Below, one piece after another: positions 32,508 through 43,905 of a stretch of 64,000 nt of DNA. Source of the DNA: Leishmania donovani (lineage: Eukaryota > Euglenozoa > Kinetoplastea > Trypanosomatida > Trypanosomatidae). Position numbers and translations under genes: made by a program. The stretch is taken from the NCBI RefSeq assembly GCF_000227135.1, contig NC_018262.1:429572-493571 (forward strand), written 5' to 3'. The stretch's first letter is position 1. Each line of letters begins with the position of its first letter. The notes beneath the pieces are model-generated. The model worked only from the letters and a program-made list of their open reading frames with translations, was not told where the DNA came from and searched no databases.

Positions 32508-35265
32508 AGCTAAATAAGCAAGAACAAAAAAAAAGAAATTCAAAGCAGAGAATAACGAGATCCAAAAAGTTTTTTTTTTATTCTCATGTCTTTGTTTGTG
32601 TGTGTTCAGTTTTTGTTTTTTTGTTTTTTTGGGGGGAGGGAGACACGGCAGTGGTAGAGTTGCATGATGTGCCTCTCCCATTTTTATGGTGTTTTTCTCG
32701 TGTGTTCTGTTCTGTTGCTGTTGTTCGCTTTTGGGGGAGGGGGTTTGGCGCCAGTGTGGGTCCGCGCATATGTGAGGGTAGAGGAGTTATGTGGGTGTGC
32801 ATCCGCTCACTCTGTTCTCTCTCTTTCACACCTCCCCAGTAGACGAAGCCTCACGCACGCACACACACACACACACAAAAAAGAGTACACACATACACCG
32901 GGATGACGAGGAAGCAACACTCGTTGCATGTTCCCTTCTTTGCTGTATCGCGCATACACTGCTCTTTCGATTTGTCACGGATTTGTATGCGTATGTGTGA
33001 GTGGGTGTGCTTGTAGGCTCGACTGCCTTTTTTTCCTCTTCGTCCTCTTCACCCCCTTGGATACACGTGAAACGGTTTTTTAATGCTGGTCTGCTTCCTT
33101 TTTCCCCCTGTTATGCTTTGATCCTGTTGACTGTTGCTGCCCTTTTGTTTTCGGGTGTGTGCGTGTGCATGTGCGCGTGTGGGTTTTTCGGTTCTCTCTT
33201 TCCTCGCCATTTCTGGTGCTGTTTATCTTCCCCTTTCTTGCTCATCACCTGCCTGCAGCGCCCAGACGCTGCCACATCGCCGATGTTCCCCCTCTCTACT
33301 GCTTCCCCACCGCATACAACGTATACACTCGGACACAAACGCACCCTGTACGGAAACGAACCGATAAGATCAAAGAGCGCAAGAGACCAGACATTGCTCC
33401 CCCCCTCTCTCTCTCTCTCTCGGGATGTCTGAACTCATTCGAACGTGTGCGGCCCTTCGTGGATGTAGATTTACATGTATGGTCCGTGGGCGTGTGTCAT
33501 CGTAGCTTGCAAGAAGAAGCTCCTTTCCCCCTTTTTGATGATTGCTGTTTGAGCTCTCGTTCGCTGCCGCTTCTCCGTTTTTGTTTGTTTGTTTCGCGCA
33601 CGCCTTGTGTTGTGTTGTGTTGTTGTTTGTTGTTGTTTGCTTCACTTGTGCTTGTTAGCTGTACGCTTTAGGCGTGGGATTTGGGGGTGGTCCACGCGAT
33701 TAGGCGCCCACGAAAAAGGGAGACACAAAAGCGAACGTGAAAAAAGAATGGGGAGCATAGCGAGCGAAAAGACAGCGAAAACATTGTTGAAAACACAAAA
33801 AAAAAGAGGAGCATACGGTAAAATGACGAAGTCATGGGCGGTGGAAGCGTATTTGGGGGGTTGGCAGACGCACACGTTCTCAAATGGCGGTGTGTATATG
33901 TGTGTGTGTGTGTGTTATCATTCTCTTGCAGTTGTTGGTGAAACACTCACAAGCAACAACGTATGCGTCCACGAAATGGCAAAAAGAATGGAAGCAGTAG
34001 TTCTACCGTGGGTATGTACGTAGGAGTCGCACACCAAACTCGTGAAGAGGCGCTTCTCCTCGCTCGCTCCTTTCCTCTACCCAGGCATCGGTTACGGAGG
34101 AAGGGGGGCAGAGAAGGAGGCTCGCTATCACCCCTTGCCTTGCTTCGTCTGTGTGTCTGTGTGGGGCGGATGAGATTGGTGATTACTCATACCTCGGCAT
34201 AAGCACACAGACGCAAGCAAAAACGCAACGGGACACTTTCCTTCCGGGGCCTCTCTCACCCTCGCTTCTCACTGTCTCTTTGTCTTTGCTATCTGCACTT
34301 GTCCTCCCGTGCTGTTTGGTGCGGTTGTTTCTCCCGCGCCCCCCCCCCGCCCCGCCCCCGTCGCTGCTGTGTGGCTCCTATTTTCCCCGTTGTCGTCGTG
34401 CGCAGCCTTTGCCTGCACATGCGCCGGCTTTGCGCTTTCACATCGGAGCGTCGTGTGGCCATCAGGCTTCTCAAAGCCCCTTCCTTCTCCTTGTTTGTCG
34501 TCTTTCTCCCTCCTGAACCCCTTCTTTTCCGCATACAGATGCTCGACTCGGATGCATGACACTTGCCATTATCGCCGTTGCTGATATCACCTTCTTTTCT
34601 TGTTTGCTTGCGTTGGAGGGTCACCTTCCTGCTTTCTGTTTTTGTTTTCGTCTTGTTTCTTTCTGACGTTGGTGTCTTTTTTTTTATGGCTTCCTGTTTC
34701 GCCCTCTGCGTGCGTATGTGTGTATGCGTACAATGGGCTTGCAAAAGAAAGTGTGTGTGTGTGCGTGTGTGTCTGCGGAGGTGGGGGTGGAAGGCGCATC
34801 AGGCGTTTCCTTTTCTTTCACTCATTTCTACGCCTTCTCGTGTCTTTTGCTTCCTTTTCCTCACCCTCCTTTCTTCTTCGTGTACACGCTGGATTTGCAG
34901 ACACACACCCGTGTACGCGAGTGCATGTTGCCGTCGCTTGTCGATCACATGTTGCTCTCTATCTCTTACCGAAGTCCTGCCTGTTTTGTTTTGCTTTTTC
35001 GTTCTTTTTTGCGCCGCCTATCTTTTTTTTTCTTTCGTCTTTCTTGTGGCGGCATGTCTTCACGCTGATGGGTGCTTCTTGGCTTCTCCACACGTGCTCT
35101 GTGTTTTACGAAGAAGTGTATATGTGTATGTTTATGTGTGTATGTGGCATGCATTCTGTGGGCAACTCATCCTTCTCCCAGCACGCTTCGTATATCTGTC
35201 TTTCTCCTACTCAGCGCTCTCTCAATCACTCTCTCGTGGCTCAGAATTCGACTCTGAAAGATCGG

Positions 35266-35559
35266 ATGATCGGTGTGGCTGACAGTAGAGTCGATAGCAC
35301 GAAAAAAGAAAAGAGTAAGATGTGGAGGAAGAGGGGGAGGAACGGTGAACGTAGCCGATGGTGGCTGGGTGCATGCGCAGCATACAGCACACGGAAGGGT
35401 GCGCATGGATACGTAGCGGTCGAGAAGCAAAAGAAGACTGTGAAGAAGGCAGCGAAAGCACTGTTTGCGGTCCTCATGACCCCCTACGCGCTGCTCTTGA
35501 TGCAGCGGCTACTCTCGCATTCCTTGCTCTCTCTTATCCATTGTCATCAGTTCCCTTGA
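35266..35559 (+). CDS. Candidate 97-codon small ORF (unproven)
   Basis: Begins MIGVADSRVDSTKKEKSKM. It is Lys/Arg-rich in the first two thirds, then has a hydrophobic stretch (ALFAVLMTPYALLLMQRLL) near the C-terminus. The charged composition contrasts with neighbouring frames, but no family was recognised. Confidence 0.2.
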   Translation: MIGVADSRVDSTKKEKSKMWRKRGRNGERSRWWLGACAAYSTRKGAHGYVAVEKQKKTVKKAAKALFAVLMTPYALLLMQRLLSHSLLSLIHCHQFP

Positions 35560-38121
35560 GTTTGTGTGTGCGAGTCTATCAATCTGCCCTCTCACCCTCT
35601 CTCCGCACTCAGCCTTTTACACCTCTTCCTTTTTAGACGTCAAGCACCACGCCGCACAGCACACGCACGCTGCGAGCAGCAACGGAGGACCCAAAATGAA
35701 GACAAGAGGCAACTTAAGCGCTTCTTTTTCTGCCCCCCCCCACTTCCTCTGTGTGTGTGTGTGTGTGTCTTTTGCCTTCACCCCTCCTTCTCTCCCTCGA
35801 CGCTGCATGCTGTGGAGAAGACTGACGGCGCGAGAAGGTGAATGAGCGCTATCTCCTTTTCGGTGTTTTTTACTTGGTATTGTTGTCGCGTGCTGAAGCA
35901 TCCACGTGCACACAATGTGCGGTACTAGTCATACGAAAAGGCTGGTCTCGCTGGGAAGAGGGATGGGGGCTGTTGGCGCGAGAAGGGAAAGTAGCGAGAG
36001 AGAGAGAGAGGAATCCATAGAGTAAAGCGTCAGCAGGGAAGAGGAAAGACACTTGAACCGGCTGGCAGAGAGCAGTCTCTTGCTCTCTAGGTGACCAAAG
36101 AAACGTGTAGAAATGCAGTGGTGCACCATCGACGCATGCACGAGAGTTAAGAGAGAGCGCGATGCGAGATCAATGGGAGTCGGGGAGAAGAGTAGTAGGA
36201 TGCACGAGTTACACAGAATAGCGGAGGAGATTGAGTGTATGTGTATGTGTGTGTGTGTGTGGTTGGCGGGGTGTGCTGTGGCTGCGTGTTGTTCTTCTTT
36301 CGTGAAGGCCACTGCTGCCCCCGCCTCTCTCTCGCCCGTCATGACCTCTATTTAGCGCCATCTCCACCCATTAATGGAATGGCCGCGCGTCCATGCAACT
36401 CCCCGCTCTTATTCTACGCAGCTGCTCACACTCTCATGTGTCTTGCTTCAGTGGGCTTCCCTACTCTGGAGTGTCCTCTTGTGGACTGCTTGTGTTTGCT
36501 GAAGATGGCCTTGTCCTTTCTCATCTCTTGTTGCTGTGAGTTTGCATGTGTGTTTGTTTTTTTTCGTTGGCTCTTTCTCTCTGGCCTTTGCACCCGCTCC
36601 TCTCCCTCTCTTTGAAAGGTCAGCAGCCCCTCCTCATGCTTTTCCCCTTCAATCCGGTTCACCCATACATAACGCGAGCCACCCTTGTGGGTCTTTTTCT
36701 TTGCGCATGTGTGTACGTGTTTGTGTGCCTCGCGGAGACGTTTTTGTTCTGTTTCAAGGTATCTCCCTGCACTCTGTTTTTTTTTTCTTTTTGCTAGCCG
36801 ATCTCGTATACTTTGGGGGGAGTTTTACTTGTATGTGTGTGCGTGTGTCCCCCTCTCTCCCTCGTTCTCTCTCTCTTGTCCCTCTCCTCCTCTCCTCTGC
36901 TCGCTCTGCCGTGCATCTTTTCGTATACTCCCCTTTGTCTTTTATGTTTTCTTTTTTGTTTCCGGAGGAAGGGGAAAAAAGGGGGCCTTCCTTTCCCTTT
37001 TTCGTTTTTTTTTTTGGTGTTTCGCGCACCTCTTCTATACCTTCATCTCGATATGTTCACATGAACGCGCACACAGGAACACAAAACACGGAAAAAAAAG
37101 AAGAGCGAAACAGCAAAAAAAAAAAGAAAAGGAAACCCATCGCGCACACTAGGCACGCGCACGCAGAGATAGGAGACGCATGGGGTAAGCAACAAGAGAA
37201 CGGAAGATGTTAGGCACTTTTTTTTGTGAGTGATTGACATCAGCACGACGGATCGCGGCATAAGCTCAGCAGCGACAATGACAAAAAAAGCACACATACA
37301 CACATGCACAACGACAGCAGGAAAGAGATGACGATTTTGCTTTCATCGAGGCTGCAAAAAGAAATACACACAAAAAAAATAATAATAAAGAAAAACGAAA
37401 CAGCGGGGAATGCTTGTCGGGCAATCCACACACGAGAACAAAGAGGAGCGTGAGTGCGGAGAAGAGCGAAAAGAAATCAAAAAAAAAAGAAATAAGAAAA
37501 GGGGAGAAGGAGAGAAGGTGGAGAAAGCAAGAATGTAAAGAAAGAGAATGTTACTCAGGTCACTCTGCAGAGCTTCGCTTTCGCGCGTGTGTTTCTTGGC
37601 AGAGATGCTTTTATGTGTATTGGCTCCCCTTTTTCTCTCACTCCATTGTACACGTCGTCGAGGTGCTCTTCATGTAATGTTCTTTTTTAGCGTGTGTGTG
37701 TGCCGCCCTGTCTTTCTCTTGCCTCAAGGCCCTTTGCTTAAAATGCTCTCTTCTTCTCCATCCCTTTTCTTATAAAAAGTCTTCTTTTCTCCCTGTAGCC
37801 CACTTTGGCCGTCTGGCCTGCTCTCTTTCTGCAAGTGGATGTTCCGCACTTCTTCTCCGCTTGTTGCTATTGCTGTTTTCACTAGATCCTTTTCTTTTTG
37901 CGTCCTTTCTTTTTTACCTCTGCCCCACACTTTCACCTCTCTCTCTCTTCTATGCATCTCACATCTGCGCGCTGGCTCAGCAGAGCTCGCCTTTCGTTTG
38001 TTATTGCTGCTTTGTTTTTGTTTTTGTGTGTATGCGTGTTTGTTTGTGTCTTGGTTTGTTTTGCGCTTGTGCTCTCGCCGGTATAAGTTCTCCATGCCTC
38101 CTCCCTCCCTCTGCACGATGT

Positions 38122-38147
38122 TTGTGTGTGTGTGTGTGTGTGTGTGC
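38122..38147 (+). repeat. (TG)n microsatellite
   Basis: Uninterrupted TG repeat of about 26 nt. Confidence 0.9.
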
Positions 38148-39800
38148 TGTTTTATTCTCCTATCACTCATGTGTTTGTGCGCTTTTTATTGTATGTTTGC
38201 TTTTTGTGTGTTTGTGTGTGTGTGTGTTTTCTGATTTCTCTGTCCTGTGCCACATTTTTTTTCGCCCCATCTCTCGCCTCTTGCGTTGTTTGCTTGCTTT
38301 TGACACCTTGCTACCTGTTCTCCTTTTCTCTCTCTCGATCTCTCGATCTCTTTCAATTTCTTCTCGCTTCGCTTGCTCTTTCTTTCAGCACTCGCTTCCT
38401 TTCACCCTCACCTCCTCCCCCCCCTCTTCTCCCTCTGGCTGCCTGTCTCGATAGCATACCGTGTGCGTTTTCTTTTTTTATATATAGTTTTCGAGCACGG
38501 AAAGGACGAAGAAGAAACGAGAAACAGCTTTCTATCTCCCTCCCACCTACGTATCGCCGTCACGCGCGCGCACAGGCACAAGCACGCGCATGACAGCATA
38601 TTGATGCCCTGCTTCTTTTATCCCTTGCTGTGTTTTCGCTTCTTTTTCTTTTTTTTTTTCCTTTTCGAGTGTGCTTTGGTGGGTTTTCACGTCCTTCCTA
38701 CCTTCATGTGGCTCAACCACACCACCACCCCTTCTCTCTGTCTTCTCTCTTGTTCGAACAGATACGCCCTTCCTCCTCGCTTCTTTCCTCATTCACTCGA
38801 GGGCCCTTCTACCCACCCACCTCTCTCTTTCTCGTCCTTTGTTTGTCCTTCCACGATCTTATCCTCCCTTCTCCATGTGTGTGTGTGTGTGCCACTCTCT
38901 TTCTCTCTTCACATTCTTCCTCTCCATTTTAGCGTTCATCTTTTGGGGTTTGTTTGTATGTTTGCGTCTGTTCTTTTTATTTCTGTTTTATTTTGGGGGT
39001 TTGTTTCCGTTTTTGTTGGTGCGCGCGTGCTGCTCAGTCACGCTGTGTCCATTTTCCTCCCTCCCCCTCCCCCTCCTCTCAAACCATTACCGCCTTTACA
39101 CCTGTCTTTGTTGCCTTCGTCCCGGGCTGAACCCCTCCTTCTCTCACCATCTCCTACATGCCATCATCTTCATCTGCACCCTCTCTCTCTTGAGCGCTTT
39201 TTCCCCCTGTAATTTGCGTCTCGACTTTGTTTTACCTGCGCATGCCATGATTGCCTCTCTCTCTCTGTTTTATTGTTGTTTTCGGTTCTGTTGGTGCTGT
39301 TTTCTTGCTTTGCTCCCCCGCCTCCAGTCCTCCACCCTTTCATCGCGCAACACGTTCAAACACACTTTTCGTGAGGGACAGGCCATGATCAATCTATTGG
39401 CTTGCGGGTTTCGTTCTCTCCTTTTTGTCGAGTGGCGGTCAGCTATGCGCTACACACGCACACACGGCATAACAAGGAAAACAGAAACTCCGTTGTGTTC
39501 TGCGACTGTTTCTAGTGTATGCGCGTGCGGGTGTGTGTTTTTCTTTTTGTGTGGGTGTGATTTCTCAGCAGGACGTACACGGACGTCAACGGGGCCTCTT
39601 CCTTGGTTTCTTTGCTTCTCTCTTCGCTTTCTTTTTTTTTTGGCGTGAGCGTTCCAGAGCACATCCCCATACGCATACACTTTCTCTTGCTCGCTCACTT
39701 TAATGTGCTCACACAGGCGGCGGTGCACATACATACACCGCTTCACATGCCCAGAGACATGCCCCATCCCCTTCTACCTTGCCTTCGTGCTTTGTGTTTA

Positions 39801-39801
<1 letters not shown>

Positions 39802-39834
<33 letters not shown>
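39802..39834 (+). repeat. (TG)n microsatellite
   Basis: About 33 nt of uninterrupted TG repeat, one of the longest in the window. Confidence 0.9.
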
Positions 39835-39835
<1 letters not shown>

Positions 39836-41289
39836 AACGTACGATTGTGTGTACGTGCGTGGGTAAAGTGGTCTGTTGACGTCTTTTCTGAGTTTTGAAC
39901 TGCAGGCTCGAACTGGTGGAGAGAGGAGCGAATCAGAAAAAAAAAACAGCAAAATTTGACTTTTAAAGGCAACATGCAAAAGAAGGAGAAGTGAGTAGGA
40001 TGAGGGAAAAAAAAGGCATAAAAACGGTTGGGAAGGATTGAACAAGCACGCAAGAATAAGCGAAACACAACAGCAATTAAAAAAAGAGCCGTGGTCACCA
40101 AAGAACAAAAAAGTCGGCTTCGCACATGCTGCCGTTCGCATGCGTATTTCACTGCTTCCTTTGCTTGGTCCTGAGTTCACGAAACGAAGTGCCTCAACCC
40201 CTTCTTGCCGCCGCGCCCGTCGCCTCTCGAAGCGCACATACACAAACGCACACGGCTGTATTTTCCTGTTTCTTTCTTCGGTGTATGCGTGTGTATTTTC
40301 TGCGTTACTGGTGAGGAAGAGCCCTTGTCACTACCCCCAGCCCCCGTCGCACGTTTCTCCTCTGCATTATCCACGCCAGTTGTACTTGTTAGAGGGGGTC
40401 AGTAGAGCAACTCTGCAGGCGGTGCGCAGCGTCACCGTACGCGCTCCCACTCTCCCTCTCTCTCTGGACTCACTTGTCTTCTTCGGCAGCTAAGCTGCTT
40501 TGCATGTTTGTTTCGATCTTGTGTGTGCTGCCCTGCCTTTCTTGAGTTTCTTTTTTGTTTTCGTTTCTTTCTCCCTCGCGCCTCTTGCGTGCGAAGTGCG
40601 AGTCGCGTATGCCTTCGTCTGTCTGTGTGTGATTGAGTCGTAACTCCCGCAGAGAACAAGATATAAATAAAAATTCAAAACGGCGTGTCTCTTGCACAAC
40701 CCCACGGCGGGGAGCAGGAGCGCAAGAAGACGTGCGAAACAAGAGACGAAGAATGCGGATGACCGAGGAAGAACTGAAGTAGACAAAGCAAGCAGGTGGT
40801 AGAGATGCGATCAGTAGAGCGTGAGTCAGCCCGTTGCACTTGCTGCGCTGCCCCCACACACCACCACCCCCTGCAGAGGAGCGGGTAGTATACATGCTGC
40901 TGTATCTCTCTCATCATCCTTTTTTTTTTCTCTCTCATTTTGCCTCAATCTATTTTTTCGTTCTTCCTTTGTTTCCCCTGCGGGTTTCCGATGATGGCGG
41001 TGCCGTAAGCGGCGTTCGCACAGATGCCAGCAAGAGAAAAAGAAGAGAGTCAAGCGGCACACAACAAAGATGTAGCGAGCAAACACACACACACACACGT
41101 ACGCGCACGCTCTATGCGACAGCGTACCTTCACTTCTGGATTCTTGCAGAACATCCTCGTTTTGTGCGTGTGCGTGTGCGCGTGCGTGTCGGTGCGTTGT
41201 CTCTTTGGTCTCTTGTCTCCCTCTCTCCTCATTTCTTTTTCTCTTCTGAACGCTTCCGTACTCATGGAGGTGCATACACAGCTAGAACT

Positions 41290-43320
41290 GGGGTGTACAT
41301 CCTTCCGGTTCGGCTTCTTTCCTCACATCACCCGACTTTGGTATTCTTTCGATATCAGCCATGTTGCCTGCACGGCAACGCTGGCCGGCGTGAACCGCAG
41401 AGACGATACGGGAAAAGAGGCGGGGTGAGTCCATCTTTCCGTCCCCAACAGCAAGGATCTGGGAGCTCCTTCTCCCATGCGACGGCTCAGCGCACAGGAT
41501 CGAGTGAAGCGGGCGCTCATGCATGCGCTGCAAATCCTCCAGAAGTCCCAACCCCTTCTTTCGATCGTGTCACTACTCGAAACGCACCCTCCTAACGTTA
41601 CGCTGCGTGAGGGATCGGGCAGAGCGATACGCCGGGGAGCAGCTGCTGGTGGCGCGTCACCTCGGGATCGAGTCGTTGGCCCGCCCCCTTTCATGGACGA
41701 GGCGTGAGCCCCTACGGTCGCCGGGGACACAAGAAGAGTGCACCAAACCTGTTGCGTGCAACTGCAGCAGTGGAACCGGCAAAGCCAACAACAAAAAAAA
41801 AGCGTGCAGGAGCTTCTGAGCCTCGCCGACGAATGCCTCCGCGCCCCTTTCCTCTGCAGACGCCGCCACGTTAACGCCTGCGGACGTCTCGGAGCCCTCC
41901 GCAACAGAACTCAGAGTGGCGGGGTCCCCCCTCCCCCGGCGGCCCGGGGAAAAAGGGGGGGTCCNNNNNNNNNNNNNNNNNNNNNNNNNNNNNNNNNNNN
42001 NNNNNNNNNNNNNNNNNNNNNNNNNNNNNNNNNNNNNNNNNNNNNNNNNNNNNNNNNNNNNNNAACTCAGAGTGGCGGGCTCCGCCTTCACGGTGCTCGA
42101 TGAGAAACATGGGTGTCTACCGAGGCAGCTCCTTCTCTGGCCCGACGAAGAAGTGGATGGCGTCTGAGGGTCGGCGGCGCCGGACTCGATCTAAACGCCA
42201 TCTCATGGGAACGTGCCCCGCATGGGATCAGGACGGGGGGTCACGGACCTTACAGGCTTCTCCTTTCCAGGTGCCTATCCCAGTGGAGTTGAGACCGCTT
42301 TTCTCTTTGCAGGCCGACACCGGTTGGATCTTGCAGCTCCAGTGCCCTACCGACGGGTTCGAGTGTGAAGTCTGGAATTAGGCAGGTGGCTACAGGCTCG
42401 GCTGCTGGGCACCCCATTCTACGCGTCTTTGCCCCAACCCGAAGGTGAAAGGTCGACGTGCGGATCGTCCAGATCGAGGCAGCGGGGCCATCTCAAGCGG
42501 TAAAGAGCGTAGCGAATGCCACCAGAGAGCTCTCCGTCACCCCTCGATGGGGCGGGGGAGGGAGATCACGTCTCACGCACATGCACGTCTGCTGCAGTCA
42601 GTTTTGGCCGCAAGGCGAAATCCGTTTGTCGGGGAGAAGTATCGGCTACAAAACTGCGAAGCGGCCCGTCACAGAGCACGACGATGGTGCGGCTCGAACG
42701 CCTCGTCAGAGGTTTATGGCTTGCTGTGCGTGTCTGGATGATTCCAGCTCATGCGTGTTGGTGGTCGCTCAAGGCAGTACGACGGCTCTTCTCCAAATGT
42801 TCACGAGGCCTCCTCGAGGGTGACGCACAAGCAGACCGACCGGCAACTGCGCAAAAAAAAAAGAACCCGGATGAAGAGTGCACGCTCGTCTGCCCAAATA
42901 ACAAGCCGCAAAAGATTTAGTCGTTACCCAGCTCGGTTGCTATGCTCGACCTCTAACACTTCTGCCAGGCTGGAGGACTGAGAAGCCGTGTGTGAGTGCG
43001 TATGCTAATCAACGCATCAAACAAAACTGCTGTGATTGGATCACGCTGGAGGAGGGCGTCTACCCCTGTCGACAGCATCAACGCGGCAGAGCTGCGCGCC
43101 GTCGCATGAGCTTTCGAATCCTTATCCTCTCTCTCTTTTTGCGGGAGCCGTGGCCCACCAACGTGTGGTTGGCTACTCCGCACTTTGTAAGGGTCGTGCT
43201 CGGTGTCGTTCTACCAACACCGAGGCGGAACGCAGCATGGAAAACCTCCCTTACGTGATATCGGCCAGCTCTATCAAGTCCGCTGATAATCCAGCCGACG
43301 GGACCTAGTTGCGGCCCCCG
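41290..43320 (+). mobile_element. Degenerate reverse transcriptase/RNase H retroelement, TATE/VIPER-like (DIRS-type) candidate
   Basis: Fragments appear in changing frames in the order expected of a retroelement polyprotein. RT-like pieces are ELRPL (42286-42300) and GFECEVW (42355-42375). A thumb-like segment RLERLVRGLWLAVRVW is at about 42687-42734. An RNase H-like piece SINAAELRAVA (43074-43106) ends in a stop, and SADNPADGT (43279-43305) resembles the NPAD terminus of RNase H in DIRS, Pao and gypsy-type elements. Frameshifts and stops separate the pieces, so it is a pseudogene. The 5' part (41477-41900) has protein-like but shifted frames. A 99-N gap (41965-42063) interrupts it. Composition is balanced, unlike its CT-rich surroundings. 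The family is inferred by eye; an ingi/L1Tc-type (DIRE) relic is the alternative. Confidence 0.55.
41965..42063. other. Assembly gap (99 N)
   Basis: The 16 bases AACTCAGAGTGGCGGG occur just left of the gap (41908-41923) and again directly right of it (42064-42079). Between the left copy and the N run lies homopolymer-rich, probably low-quality sequence. Confidence 0.95.
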
Positions 43321-43787
43321 CTTATCCAACGGCCGGCGTTAGACGAGCGACACGGGATAGGTGAGACAGGGAAGCCGAAAGAATGGGAAGGGGAGGGGGG
43401 CAGCGCTCTCTATAGCACCAAACCGGAAAAGTATGCATACCGTACCGAAGCAGCACCTTGAGTCGTGAGGCTCGGTGTCGAGCGGCACGGTCGCACATGC
43501 CTCTCCGTATTTTGGAATATCTGATCATACGTGTGCTGCTGGTGGCAAGGCCCATTCTCGCTCCCCTGCACTTTATGTATCTCACTCTCACGCCATCGAA
43601 GGAGAGCGAGTGTTCACGCAGGGATAGACACACGCTCACGTGCCCTTACCGCGCAATAGCATCTTTTTTTCTCTCTCTATCTGTCGCTCTCTGCACCTTC
43701 TCCGCACACTTGGTACTGTTTCAGGTCCGCTCCCGCCCCTCCTCCGCCGCCATCCCGCCCATCCACCACCGCACCGAACGCATACGC

Positions 43788-43797
<10 letters not shown>

Positions 43798-43820
<23 letters not shown>

Positions 43821-43829
43821 TTTGTGTGC
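43798..43829 (+). repeat. (GT)n microsatellite
   Basis: GT repeat just upstream of the splice region of the CAMK gene. Confidence 0.9.
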
Positions 43830-43875
43830 TCAACCACATTTGCTCGGCTTTTTTTTTATTTGCTCATCGCCACGC

Positions 43876-43877
43876 AG
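43876..43877 (+). promoter_or_regulatory. Candidate spliced-leader acceptor AG for the CAMK gene
   Basis: First AG after the T-rich run at about 43845-43862, giving a 5' UTR of 28 nt. A second AG follows at 43886. Confidence 0.5.
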
Positions 43878-43905
43878 CCTCTAACAGGCGCACGATTGAG
43901 GTACC

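Larger units (their letters stand above)
30021..43905. other. 13.9-kb non-coding stretch after the ZC3H11-like gene
   Basis: No convincing full gene was recognised. Features are a G-quadruplex motif (30299-30313), TA-rich palindromic sequence (32483-32507), (TG)n tracts (38122, 39802, 43798), two weak small ORFs (31161-31442, 35266-35559) and a degenerate retroelement (about 41290-43320). The rest is CT/TG-rich alternating with A/GA-rich DNA, giving only Cys/Ser/Leu/Phe-rich shadow frames. It probably contains a long ZC3H11 3' UTR. Confidence 0.7.

Noticed and set aside
38373..39648. Long Cys/Ser/Leu/Phe-rich frames such as 38373-39212 and 38671-39648
   Set aside because: They arise from CT/TG-rich sequence with few stop codons, have no conserved motif, and their apparent hydrophobic segments are compositional.
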